Origin: Stenomitos frigidus ULC18
GTDB taxonomy: Bacteria; Cyanobacteriota; Cyanobacteriia; Leptolyngbyales; Leptolyngbyaceae
Reading direction: 5' to 3'
Assembly: GCF_003003795.1 (NCBI RefSeq)
Contig: NZ_PVWK01000127.1
Span: forward strand, 1 to 50,816
Length of the DNA: 50,816 nt
Positions within the stretch are counted from its first letter, which is position 1. Every line of letters begins with the position of its first letter. The position numbers were made by a program, and so were the translations under genes. Shown here one piece after another: positions 15,575-24,297 of the stretch. Below the pieces are notes generated by a model. The model worked only from the letters and a program-made list of their open reading frames with translations. It searched no databases and had not been told where the DNA came from.

Positions 15575-16405
15575 ATGTACAGTCTGGATATTAATTTCCT
15601 CAACGACCGCCCGGAATATAGACCGGAAAGCTCACGCCAAAAGACGAGAGCAGTCTCTACAGACAGTAAGCGGCCGCTCTTTATTGGTGCAGCCGTGGCT
15701 GTGGCACTGTTAGCAGCAGCTGGTGGATCGTTGCTGTTTTTGCAGGCGCAGAATGCCAGCTTGGAGCAACGCCAAGCCGAGCTAGACAGTCAGCTTGGCG
15801 ACTTGACCGCAAAGCAAAAGCAAATTGCTGACATCAACAATCAAACGAAGCAGATTAAGGATGAAACAGGCGCGTTGGCAAGCGTGTTTAACCTGGTCAA
15901 ACCCTGGTCTGCCATGATGCAGGAAGTGCGCGATCGCATTCCTCCTGGTGTGCAAATTTTAAACATCACCCAGTCAGTCTCTACCGGACAAGCATCGCCG
16001 CAGCCCAGTGCCAGTCCCAGTCCAGGCGGGGCTGCCCCAGCTGTCAATCCACCAGCCTCAGTGCTGCAAATTACGGGTCTTGCCAATTCGTTCAACGATG
16101 TCAACGACTTTCTGCTGGTACTGCAAAAATCCAACTTTTTGAAAGCTGAAAACACAAGGCTGATCAAAGCAACGTTGCAGAAAGATGCCCCCAAGATTGA
16201 GTCGCTGAAGCTGAAAAACACTCAACAACAGGTTCCAAATACTGATGAGTTGCCTCAATTACCGAAGCAGGTAGAATTCCAAATTGAAACAGCCTTGAGC
16301 GATGTACCAGCCTCTGATCTACTGCGTGAGCTTGATCGTAAGGGTGCCGTCGGGCTCGTGACCCGGATTGAAGATTTGCAACGTAAGGGAGTGATCAAAC
16401 CATGA
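15575..16405 (+). CDS. pilN: Type IV pilus inner membrane protein PilN
   Basis: A 276-residue bitopic protein. It begins MYSLDINFLNDRPEYRP, the conserved INFLxxR PilM-binding peptide. One membrane helix lies at about 35-52 (PLFIGAAVAVALLAAAGGSLLF), a coiled coil follows at 55-95, and a ferredoxin-like domain includes IPPGVQILNITQS. A Pro/Ser/Ala-rich loop (about 131-152, ASPQPSASPSPGG) interrupts the domain. It pairs with PilO in the periplasm to form the alignment complex. One base separates it from pilM, and its stop overlaps the pilO start by four bases (ATGA). Confidence 0.95.
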   Translation: MYSLDINFLNDRPEYRPESSRQKTRAVSTDSKRPLFIGAAVAVALLAAAGGSLLFLQAQNASLEQRQAELDSQLGDLTAKQKQIADINNQTKQIKDETGALASVFNLVKPWSAMMQEVRDRIPPGVQILNITQSVSTGQASPQPSASPSPGGAAPAVNPPASVLQITGLANSFNDVNDFLLVLQKSNFLKAENTRLIKATLQKDAPKIESLKLKNTQQQVPNTDELPQLPKQVEFQIETALSDVPASDLLRELDRKGAVGLVTRIEDLQRKGVIKP

Positions 16406-17280
16406 CCGCTGGCGGTGACTTTCTTCCCAACGAACCGAACCTGGACACTGAGCCCAGTTATCCAGTGGTTTTTGGTATCGCGCTCACTCCTACAATTCTC
16501 GGCATTTTGCTTGCAGTGGGTGGTATCGCGCTGGCAGCTTACCTGTTTGTGAGTCTAGTGCAGCCTGCCTTGGAAAAATTCAATGATTTGAAACAGAAAG
16601 TAGAGGCTAAAGAAGCGCAGGTACAGCAGGCAGCAGAAATTGCCAAGCAAGTTGCCGAGGCAAATACCAACCTGGAAGCAGCAAAAAAGCAACGTACTGA
16701 AGTCTTAAATCTGTTTTCCAATGAATCAACCCTCAACACATTACTGCTCGACCTCAATCGTCAGGTTGAGACGCGTAATGCAGGCGTTGCCAAACTGGAG
16801 CAAGATCGCTTGGCGGCGTGCCCTGCCTGGGTACGCAACAATGTGCAGGCGTTGCGCAAGGATAATGACATTGAACTGGCACGAAAGGCTTCACTGAAGG
16901 ACTTTACACCTGATGCTAAGGCATCGGGCATCATCGCAGACAGTGCCTATGGTTCACTGGTGAACAACAAACTGAAGCGCCAGGTTGCCAACGTCGTCTT
17001 TGAAGGCAATGTTAATCAAACACAGGCAATTTTCCGCAATATTGAGCGGCTACAGCCATTTCTGGTGTTTAAGGACGTGAAGATTGTGGTGGGTGATGGT
17101 ACGCAAGCCACCAATAGCAACATCAATCGGCTGTTTGAGATTCGGAACGGCACTTTTCAGTTCTTGACTAACTGTCAGCCCGAGCAGAAACTGACCACAA
17201 CCTTCAAGCTGGAAGCACTGTCACCCCTCACACCTGAAGAAGCCCCTAAACCAGCGCCAACACCAGCGCCAGCGAAGTAA
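16402..17280 (+). CDS. pilO: Type IV pilus inner membrane protein PilO
   Basis: A 292-residue bitopic partner of PilN. The N-terminal cytoplasmic tail is short, one helix lies at about 25-50 (ALTPTILGILLAVGGIALAAYLFVSLVQP), then a coiled coil (55-100) and the PilO periplasmic domain, ending in a Pro/Ala tail (APKPAPTPAPAK) like other cyanobacterial PilO proteins. The four-base overlap with pilN indicates coupled translation. A 99-bp gap follows before pilQ, enough for a ribosome site but perhaps also for a minor promoter. Confidence 0.93.
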   Translation: MTAGGDFLPNEPNLDTEPSYPVVFGIALTPTILGILLAVGGIALAAYLFVSLVQPALEKFNDLKQKVEAKEAQVQQAAEIAKQVAEANTNLEAAKKQRTEVLNLFSNESTLNTLLLDLNRQVETRNAGVAKLEQDRLAACPAWVRNNVQALRKDNDIELARKASLKDFTPDAKASGIIADSAYGSLVNNKLKRQVANVVFEGNVNQTQAIFRNIERLQPFLVFKDVKIVVGDGTQATNSNINRLFEIRNGTFQFLTNCQPEQKLTTTFKLEALSPLTPEEAPKPAPTPAPAK

Positions 17281-17379
17281 AGTGACCAGCGAGAACCCCC
17301 ATAGAATACACGTCCGTGCAACGCGTCTAAACCCAGCATTTGTGCAAGCAATCTAACTGATTTGAGTGAGGAAGGAATC

Positions 17380-19722
17380 GTGAAACAGTCTCTAGGATTT
17401 AATGGCATCGTGCTGGGTGGGGCGATCGCACTAATGGCGAGTCAGCCAACTCTGGCAGCACCGGTTCAGGTTACAGGTGTGCAGCTGAATCAGACCGCAT
17501 CAGGTGTTGATGTCACGCTGCAGACAAAAGCAGGGGCACGTCCCCAGGTCTTTGCCGTGAACCGCAGCAACAGCTGGACGGCTGACCTGCCAAGCAGTCA
17601 ACTGCAGCTACCAGGTGGGAAGAGTTTCCGCAAGGAGAACCCAGCACCGGGTATTGCTTTAGTGACAGTGGCTCCCCTTGATGCCACTAGTGTACGAGTG
17701 ACAGTTGTGGGCAAGACGGGTGCTCCAGTGGGGCAAGTTGTCCGACCCGACCAGGGTGGCGTGAAGTTGAGCGTGAGCCCGTTTGGTACGAAACAAGCTG
17801 CGGCTACAACGACAGCATCGTTTCCAGCTCCCGCTCGATCGCTGTCTGTGTTAGCGCAACCATCGCCTGTCCCGTTCACCCCCCTGCCGTCTACATCGGC
17901 ATCGCCAAGGACAACCACAACGATTACTGTCCCCACACCAACCAAGCCTCTAACGCTGGCTCAAACAACGCCCGCTCAACCGGCACCAGCGGCTAGCCCG
18001 ACGCCAAGCCCCGCACCTTTACCAGGCAGACCAACCGCTGTTCCGACTAATCAAACGGCACCCTTACTGCCCAATCCAGACGTGCAGATCCAGGGTCCAG
18101 GAGTCGTGCCGCCTGGTGTTCAAAGTGTTTCCCCACGTGCAGTGCCGCCGCCAGTGGGTGATATTTCAACCGCGCAGGTGGATGCCTCTGGAACGTCGAT
18201 CGACCTGGGTTCTGCAGAACGGGTGCCTCGTCTGGTGCTGCGCGATGCTCCTGCGCGAGAAGTGCTGGGACTGTTGGCACGGACAGCAGGGCTTAACCTC
18301 GCCTTTGTTAATGATCTACTAGCGCAAGGGCAAGCAGGTCAGCCACCACAAGCAGGACAGGCAACGAGCAACGATGGTCCGAAAATCACGCTCGATATTG
18401 AAAACGAGCCGGTGCAGAATGTGTTTAACTACGTGCTGCAACTTACCGGTCTAGAAGCGAATCGAGTGGGTCGCACCATCTTTGTGGGGCCAAAGTTACC
18501 TAACTCAGCGCGGAATCTGGTAGTGCGGAGTGTACGCCTCAATCAGGCATCCATTACCAGTGCCATCAATTTTCTCGTGACGTTGGGTGCCGAGAGTGCA
18601 GTCAGCCGCGATCGCCTTGTAACGAATGCGACAGCCGTACCAGTCGGTCAACTAGCAGGTGGTGGTTCGGCAATCACACAAACGCAAACCGCTACTGAAT
18701 CTCGGATTGAGAACCAGCGCGTCAATTATGTAGACTCCACACCGTTGCTCCGAGGGCTGCAGATCTCTGGCGATGAGCGCACGAACCAGGTAACGCTAGT
18801 CGGTGAACCTAAAAAAGTAGGCATTGCGATCGCGCAGCTGGCCCAGCTTGATATTCGCCGACGCCAGGTAACTGTCAACGTTCGTGTCGTTGACGTAGAC
18901 TTATCCAGCCTCGATCGGTTCTCTGCCAGTTCATCCTTCGGCATCGTTGATAATACGCGTGCAACACTTGATGCCGGTAATGCCGTCATTAACTTTGGTA
19001 ATAGAGCCCCTGCCACTACAGGGCTTGGCAGTGGCATTAACGCAATTGGATCAGTGTTGGGTGCTGGTGGTGGCGCTCCATTCAATTTTGCGAAGAACTT
19101 CCTTCTTCAATTGCAAGCCGCGGTTACCAGTGGTAACGCCAAAATTCTGACGGATCCAACCTTGTTAGTACAGGAAGGGCAAACGGCAACGATCAACGTG
19201 ACCCAGGAAGTAGTCACAAACCTGACCCAACAAACAACGGCTTCTACAAACTCAACGCAAACGACCATTACAGTTGAGAAAGGCCGCGCAGGCTTGATTT
19301 TACCGATTAAGGTCGATCGCATTGATGATAACGGCTTTATTTCTCTATCAATTGCACCGTCCGTTTCACGCATTGGCGATCAACAGTCCATCAACATTCA
19401 GGGCAGCGCTAATGTAATCAACCTCCTGACAGAGCGCCGTCTGGAATCTGGACAAGTGCGGTTGCGCGATGGGCAAACCCTCCTGCTAACAGGCATCATT
19501 CAGGACGAAGATCGGACAACGGTTACCAAGGTTCCCATCTTGGGCGACATTCCACTCCTGGGTGCGCTCTTTCGGAGTACCAGTCGCACCAATCAACGAC
19601 GAGAAGTGATTGTCATTGTGACACCCCGCGTTCTGGATGACAGCCAAAATTCCACGTTTGGTTACGGTTATGCACCCAGCCCCACAGTGCAACAGGTGCT
19701 TGAAAACGGCAACAAGAAGTAA
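17380..19722 (+). CDS. pilQ: Type IV pilus secretin PilQ
   Basis: A 780-residue outer-membrane secretin that forms the channel for the pilus. The signal peptide is MKQSLGFNGIVLGGAIALMASQPTLAAP-like, cleaved near residue 27. An AMIN domain (about 30-130) binds peptidoglycan; a long Pro/Thr/Ser linker follows (130-260). The secretin/STN short domain begins near RLVLRDAPAREVLGLLARTAGLN, and N-domains lead to the secretin core (about 590-760) with VPILGDIPLLGALFR, the family hallmark. I chose the GTG at 17380 because GAGGAAGGA lies just upstream and it places the signal peptide correctly; the TTG at 17362 is the alternative. Confidence 0.96.
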   Translation: MKQSLGFNGIVLGGAIALMASQPTLAAPVQVTGVQLNQTASGVDVTLQTKAGARPQVFAVNRSNSWTADLPSSQLQLPGGKSFRKENPAPGIALVTVAPLDATSVRVTVVGKTGAPVGQVVRPDQGGVKLSVSPFGTKQAAATTTASFPAPARSLSVLAQPSPVPFTPLPSTSASPRTTTTITVPTPTKPLTLAQTTPAQPAPAASPTPSPAPLPGRPTAVPTNQTAPLLPNPDVQIQGPGVVPPGVQSVSPRAVPPPVGDISTAQVDASGTSIDLGSAERVPRLVLRDAPAREVLGLLARTAGLNLAFVNDLLAQGQAGQPPQAGQATSNDGPKITLDIENEPVQNVFNYVLQLTGLEANRVGRTIFVGPKLPNSARNLVVRSVRLNQASITSAINFLVTLGAESAVSRDRLVTNATAVPVGQLAGGGSAITQTQTATESRIENQRVNYVDSTPLLRGLQISGDERTNQVTLVGEPKKVGIAIAQLAQLDIRRRQVTVNVRVVDVDLSSLDRFSASSSFGIVDNTRATLDAGNAVINFGNRAPATTGLGSGINAIGSVLGAGGGAPFNFAKNFLLQLQAAVTSGNAKILTDPTLLVQEGQTATINVTQEVVTNLTQQTTASTNSTQTTITVEKGRAGLILPIKVDRIDDNGFISLSIAPSVSRIGDQQSINIQGSANVINLLTERRLESGQVRLRDGQTLLLTGIIQDEDRTTVTKVPILGDIPLLGALFRSTSRTNQRREVIVIVTPRVLDDSQNSTFGYGYAPSPTVQQVLENGNKK

Positions 19723-19739
19723 ACACCTCCTTTTTGATA

Positions 19740-19776
19740 CCCACGTGCAGCGCTTGCTCTAAGAGTCGTACGTGGG
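19740..19776 (+). terminator. Hairpin after pilQ
   Basis: CCCACGT at 19740-19746 pairs with ACGTGGG at 19770-19776. It lies 18 bases after the pilQ stop and lacks a clean T-run, so it is probable rather than certain. Confidence 0.5.
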
Positions 19777-19807
19777 TGTTTGAGTAAGATCTTTCTTACG
19801 CCTTATG

Positions 19808-19849
19808 GCAACAACTGGTTACTAGGCTAGCGTAGTAACCAGTTGTTGC
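19808..19849 (+). terminator. Perfect 17-bp hairpin between pilQ and the dehydrogenase gene
   Basis: GCAACAACTGGTTACTA (19808-19824) and its exact complement (19833-19849) are separated by an 8-base loop. It ends 13 bases before the next ATG. It may terminate pilQ transcription, but its closeness to the start could also make it a leader hairpin that affects translation of the 19863 gene. Confidence 0.65.
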
Positions 19850-19862
19850 TTCATAGCCTGCT

Positions 19863-21215
19863 ATGATCCGTTTGCCCTTTTTAACCCTCCTTGGGCTTGC
19901 TGTGGTTGCCTGTCGCACAGCTGACACCTCGCGCGCTGCACCAAGCATTTCGCCATCCTCGACTGGCTCAGTGCAGATCAGTGAACAAACTCAAACAAAC
20001 GCAGCCCAAGCTCCAGCAGCGAAGCTGATGCCGACAGCGGTGCTTTCACCACAGCCGATCGCCATTACGCCTGCCAGCTTACCGAAACCCTACGCCAGTA
20101 GCAGCGCGTCTAAATCGCCCAATGTCATTCCCATTCCGCCCACGCCAACGCTCAAGGTTCCAACCGGCTTTGTGGTGACTATTTTCGCTGAAGGGTTAGA
20201 CCGTCCTCGCTGGCTAGCACTAACGCCCACGGGTGATGTTCTGGTCACAGAAACCCGCCAGAACCGCATCCAGTTATTGCGCGATGCTAATAAAGATGGT
20301 GTGGCTGAGGTCAAAAAAACGTTTGCTAGTTCGCAAAACAGCTTGAATATTCCGTTTGGGATGTCATTCAGCAATGATGCCTTTTTCTTAGGCAATACCG
20401 CTGCTGTTTTGCGCTTTCCTTACACAAAAGGGCAGGAGCAACTTCAAGGAACTGGCACCAAAATTACCGATTTACCAGGCGGCGGCTATAACCAGCACTG
20501 GACAAGGAATGTCGTGGTCTCGCCCGATCGCACCAAGCTGTATGTGTCGATCGGCTCTCAATCGAATGCCGATGAAGAACCCTTACCACGCGCTTCAGTG
20601 CAGGTCATGAACCTGGATGGTTCCGATCGCCAAACGTTTGCCTCTGGGTTGCGTAACCCGGTGGGACTGGCTTTTCACCCGACCACACGCGATCTTTACG
20701 CGACAGTCAACGAGCGCGATGGCTTGGGCGATGACTTAGTGCCTGACTACTTCACTCGACTCCAGACAGGGCAGTTCTATGGCTGGCCTTACGCCTACAT
20801 GACACCCGATCGCCTCGATCCGAACCACGTCCAAAACGGACGCAGCAGCCGTCCTGACCTGGCAGCTCAAACCCGTACGCCCGATGTGCTCTTTCAGGCA
20901 CATTCCGCTGCGCTAGGACTACAGTTTTACAACGGTCAGACCTTTCCAGCCAAGTACCGCAACGGTGCCTTTGTTGCCTTTAGAGGTTCCTGGAACCGCG
21001 ATCGGGGAACAGGTTATAAGATCGTCTTTGTGCCTTTTAGCGCAGAGGGGCGACCACAAGGTTATTACGAAGATTTTTTGACCGGCTTTCTCGTCAATCC
21101 GTCTGGCCCCGATACATGGGGTAGACCCGTCGGCTTATTGGCCCTTCCCGATGGCAGTTTGTTACTGACTGAAGAAGCAAATGGACGGATTTACCGGATT
21201 CAGTACAAAGGATGA
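19863..21215 (+). CDS. PQQ-type sugar (sorbosone/glucose) dehydrogenase-like lipoprotein
   Basis: A 450-residue exported protein. The start MIRLPFLTLLGLAVVAC ends in a lipobox-like VVAC (Cys17), followed by a 75-residue Ser/Pro/Ala-rich spacer. The rest is a six-bladed beta-propeller of the soluble glucose/L-sorbosone dehydrogenase family: GFVVTIFAEGLDRPRWLAL opens it, then LVTETRQNRI, HWTRNVVVSPDRTKLYVSIGS, GLRNPVGLAFHP, LYATVNERDGLGDDLVPDY, GSWNR and PLGLLALPDGSLLLTEE-like sequence near the end. Family enzymes oxidise sugars with PQQ; many homologues have no proven activity. It probably sits in the periplasm. The neighbours do not define a pathway. Confidence 0.85.
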   Translation: MIRLPFLTLLGLAVVACRTADTSRAAPSISPSSTGSVQISEQTQTNAAQAPAAKLMPTAVLSPQPIAITPASLPKPYASSSASKSPNVIPIPPTPTLKVPTGFVVTIFAEGLDRPRWLALTPTGDVLVTETRQNRIQLLRDANKDGVAEVKKTFASSQNSLNIPFGMSFSNDAFFLGNTAAVLRFPYTKGQEQLQGTGTKITDLPGGGYNQHWTRNVVVSPDRTKLYVSIGSQSNADEEPLPRASVQVMNLDGSDRQTFASGLRNPVGLAFHPTTRDLYATVNERDGLGDDLVPDYFTRLQTGQFYGWPYAYMTPDRLDPNHVQNGRSSRPDLAAQTRTPDVLFQAHSAALGLQFYNGQTFPAKYRNGAFVAFRGSWNRDRGTGYKIVFVPFSAEGRPQGYYEDFLTGFLVNPSGPDTWGRPVGLLALPDGSLLLTEEANGRIYRIQYKG

Positions 21216-21246
21216 GGGAAGGGGAGTGGGGAAGGGGGAAGGGGAA

Positions 21247-21313
21247 AGTTTTGAGTAGCGCTAGCTCCGAAGGAGCCACTTCGTGTACGCGCCGACAAGC
21301 TAGAGAGTTTTGA
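21247..21313 (+). repeat. Dispersed repeat, copy C, with a 26-bp internal insertion
   Basis: Same frame sequence as the copy at 2891 (GTTTTGAGTAGCGCT...GCGCCGACAAGCTAGAGAG), but split by about 26 extra bases that include the palindrome GCTCCGAAGGAGC. Like copy B it follows directly on a gene's 3' end. Confidence 0.7.
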
Positions 21314-21406
21314 GTTAGAAGAGAGGAGTCAGCCTTTAGCCTTTCTCCTCCTGCCTCCCTTGCGCCCTCGGCTTCTGACTCCTGACTGATTGCTTAAATG
21401 TCCCAA

Positions 21407-22168
21407 TTACTTCATTTGTATCGAAAAGGCGTAGCGGTAGCCTCTAAAGTTGGACTCCAGTTCAATGGCATAATCACCAGTCTGCGAAAGTTCCCCACTC
21501 CAGCTCGATCGCTTTTCGTCTTTCTCATGCCCCAGCAGCACGCTGCCATCAGGAGCAATGATCACTGGAAACGGGCCGCGATCGCGGGTAATCGTCAGTG
21601 TTTGCCCCTTGTTCACAGGAAAAAGATAGCGATGGCTACCGGTACCAATAAAGCGATCGGCGATCGGCATGGCGGTACCATCGGCACTCAGGCTGAGGCG
21701 CTCAACTTTTTGGTTGCAGCCATTGGTTGTCCGTTGTTTAGAAATCCAACCATTCAGGGGCGTCTTGATTTGGAGCCAGCCGTTTTGGTCATCGTCCACT
21801 GTCACAAAAGTGCCGTTCTTCAATTGACCAACCACATTATCGGCCTCTGTTGTCGGTGCAGAGCGGACATTCAAAGGCGGATTAGGGTCGTTGACGAGTG
21901 CCATTCTCACTACACACGACTCGATCGTCCGGTTTGCAGCAGGCGATGAACGAGGAGTGACCGCAGTTGTTTGCTTTTGTGCCGTCGTTGTTGGCGCTAC
22001 GGAAGGCGACGGGCTGAGAGGCGACGGGCTGATAGAAGGCGCGATCGGTGATGGGCTGGCTATCCCTGCTGACGGTTCTGAAGACTGGGAACAGGCCACT
22101 GTCATTCCGGCAAGCGCTGCCAACGAGAGCACAGTCGCTACAGCCAGCGCAGAAGCATTAGGTTTCAT
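21407..22168 (-). CDS. SH3b-domain lipoprotein
   Basis: A 253-residue exported protein. MKPNASALAVATVLSLAALAGMTVACS is a lipoprotein signal with lipobox TVAC (Cys about 26), followed by a Ser/Pro repeat linker (IAPSISPSPLSPSPS). The bacterial SH3 domain is clear at about 95-165: CVVRMALVNDPNPPLNVRSAPTTEADNVVGQLKNGTFVTV, then NGWLQIKTPLNGWISKQ. The C-terminal 85 residues (DRFIGTGSHRYLFPVNKGQTLTI ... GDYAIELES) form a beta-rich domain like those in bacterial pre-peptidase or inhibitor proteins. It may bind cell wall. The ATG at 22168 is preferred to 22195 because it starts the signal peptide. Confidence 0.82.
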   Translation of the reverse strand: MKPNASALAVATVLSLAALAGMTVACSQSSEPSAGIASPSPIAPSISPSPLSPSPSVAPTTTAQKQTTAVTPRSSPAANRTIESCVVRMALVNDPNPPLNVRSAPTTEADNVVGQLKNGTFVTVDDDQNGWLQIKTPLNGWISKQRTTNGCNQKVERLSLSADGTAMPIADRFIGTGSHRYLFPVNKGQTLTITRDRGPFPVIIAPDGSVLLGHEKDEKRSSWSGELSQTGDYAIELESNFRGYRYAFSIQMK

Positions 22169-22624
22169 GGAGATGGTTCCTGGATGATCGTTCAATCATA
22201 GCTACACATGGCTTGAAGCTTGCGACGGATAAAGCCAAACGCTCTGTGTCGCTTTTCTAAGTGCAACAGTACTAAAGTGATTTCTAACCGATTGGGACAG
22301 GTTTGATCGCAAGGTTAACGACAAGACTCTGGCAAAACCTGCCCGTACCCAACGGTCATTTTTTGCGTGACAGGCTCCTCAGATCATCGTCACATATTTT
22401 TGTTGACTAGATCCGCTCTGACTCTCCTCAAGGAAGACGTTGCGCAACGGATCATGCAGCGGCGATCGGGTGCTTATCGAAAGTTGCCGGGTACACGAAT
22501 AACTCTGGGAAATGTTTAAACAGACTGTCACATCTTTGGCCAAGATTGCTACATGCTTGGCAGTGATCGCCCAGATGTGACGTCTATATTGATCGTAGTG
22601 GTTAATTATTCTGAGACGTCATAA
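22169..22624. other. Intergenic region between divergent genes
   Basis: Contains a copy of a hairpin repeat at 22294-22370 (described separately) and otherwise no open frame of note. It must carry promoters for the SH3b lipoprotein (-) and the invertase (+), but I cannot place them. Confidence 0.4.
22294..22370 (+). repeat. Dispersed hairpin element, copy 1
   Basis: Matches 37174-37253 in order and orientation: GGGACAGGTTTGATCGCAAG, then GACAAGACTCTGGCAAAACC, then TGCCCGTACCCAACGG and ATTTTTTGC. The left arm has mutated relative to copy 2, so its terminal inverted repeat is imperfect. Confidence 0.75.
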
Positions 22625-24013
22625 GTGAAGAGGGATGAAGGATTGAGCGAACAGACGATTGTCGAGCAAGCATGGGAAGCCCTTGAAAAATCCGTTATTT
22701 ATTACCAGGGTCAACCGATCGGCACGATCGCTGCCAGTGACCCTGAGGTGGCATCACTAAACTACGATCAGTGCTTTATCCGCGACTTTATTTCATCAGG
22801 GCTGCTGTATTTGATCAAAGGCAAGCCCGCCATTGTGCGTAATTTTTTGGAAGCAACCCTGAAGCTCCAGCCCAAAACAGGGCAACTTGATTGCTCCAAA
22901 CCCAGTCGCGGGTTGATGCCTGCGAGTTTCAAAATTGCCTCGCTCAATGGGGAAGAGTACCTTAAAGCAGACTTTGGTAATCACGCGATCGGTCGGGTGG
23001 CTCCAGCCGATGCCTGCTTGTGGTGGATTATTCTCTTGCGTGCCTATGTCATTTCGACGCAAGATTTTGAGCTCGTGCAACGCGACGATTTTCAAGAAGG
23101 CATTCGCGTCAGCCTCGAACTGTGTCTGGTCACGCGCTTCGATATGTATCCAATGGTGCTCGTGCCCGACGGAGCCAGCATGATCGATCGTCGCATGGGA
23201 CTTTACGGACATCCGCTCGACATTCAATCGTTGTTTTACGCTGCGCTTCGAGCCAGTTTGGAACTGTTGGTACCGAATCCAGCCAATCAAACTGTGATTC
23301 AAGCCGTGTGCAACCGTCTACCGCTCCTGCTCCGGCAACTCCGCGAAGATTACTGGCTTGATCCAGACCGTTTGAACGTGATTTACCGCTATCAAGTAGA
23401 GGAGTACGGTGAAGAAGCGCTCAATCAATTCAACATTTACTCCGATTCCATCCCGTTTTACCGACTAGCAAAATGGATACCCGAGGCGGGTGGCTATCTA
23501 GCAGGTAATCTCGGTCCTTCCCAGTTAGACTGTCGCTTCTTTTCGTTGGGCAACCTGATGGCAATTATTGCCTCCCTCACAACAGAGCTCCAATCTCACA
23601 AGATTTTGAATTTGATTGAACTGCGCTGGAGCGATCTAATCAGCCATATGCCCATGAAGCTCTGCTACCCGGCGCTAGAAGATAACGACTGGCGTACGGT
23701 CACCGGCGCTGACCCCAAAAATCGTCCCTGGTCATATCACAACGGGGGAAGCTGGCCCGTCTTGCTGTGGATGCTAGTGGCAGCGGCAAAAAAAATGAAC
23801 CGCGGCGAACTGGCACACCACGCAATCGCCATTGCTGAGCGTCGCCTGGTACAAGACCAATGGCCCGAATACTATGACGGCCCCGACGGTCGTCTCATTG
23901 GTAAAGAGTCGCGAAAGTACCAGACCTGGACGATTACTGGCTATTTACTTGCCAAAGAAATCATCGCCAATCCCGACCATCTCAAACTCATGACGTTCGA
24001 TCTTGATCCGTGA
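22625..24013 (+). CDS. Neutral/alkaline invertase (GH100)
   Basis: A 462-residue cytoplasmic enzyme that hydrolyses sucrose to glucose and fructose. It begins with GTG and AWEALEKSVIYYQGQPIGTIAASDP; the block NYDQCFIRDFISSGLLYL contains the catalytic Asp, and GRVAPADACLWWIILLRAY, MIDRRMGLYGHPLDIQSLFYAALR and WSYHNGGSWPVLLW are further hallmarks of the (alpha/alpha)6 barrel. The length is typical of cyanobacterial InvA/InvB proteins, which are the ancestors of plant neutral invertases. No sucrose synthesis gene is nearby. Confidence 0.95.
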   Translation: MKRDEGLSEQTIVEQAWEALEKSVIYYQGQPIGTIAASDPEVASLNYDQCFIRDFISSGLLYLIKGKPAIVRNFLEATLKLQPKTGQLDCSKPSRGLMPASFKIASLNGEEYLKADFGNHAIGRVAPADACLWWIILLRAYVISTQDFELVQRDDFQEGIRVSLELCLVTRFDMYPMVLVPDGASMIDRRMGLYGHPLDIQSLFYAALRASLELLVPNPANQTVIQAVCNRLPLLLRQLREDYWLDPDRLNVIYRYQVEEYGEEALNQFNIYSDSIPFYRLAKWIPEAGGYLAGNLGPSQLDCRFFSLGNLMAIIASLTTELQSHKILNLIELRWSDLISHMPMKLCYPALEDNDWRTVTGADPKNRPWSYHNGGSWPVLLWMLVAAAKKMNRGELAHHAIAIAERRLVQDQWPEYYDGPDGRLIGKESRKYQTWTITGYLLAKEIIANPDHLKLMTFDLDP

Positions 24014-24297
24014 TGACGCTTTGATGCCGCAACAGGAATTGGCAAAGCAATGTTTAGAGAACCTAGAGACAACGTCCCTAAACATTGTAAACACACCGCT
24101 AAAAGATCACAAACTGTCATCAACCTGTCGATTTAAACAGATTTTTGCAGTCAGTTGATGGCTTTTCAGGTGGCCGCGATCGCCACCCCTCGCTAGATCA
24201 TCAGACTTCAACCTTCCGTATTCAGAGATACAAACCCGCTTCTCTAGCAGCACGTACGCTTGCAAACAATCCGACCAAGCAAGCGAGTAGAAAGCAC

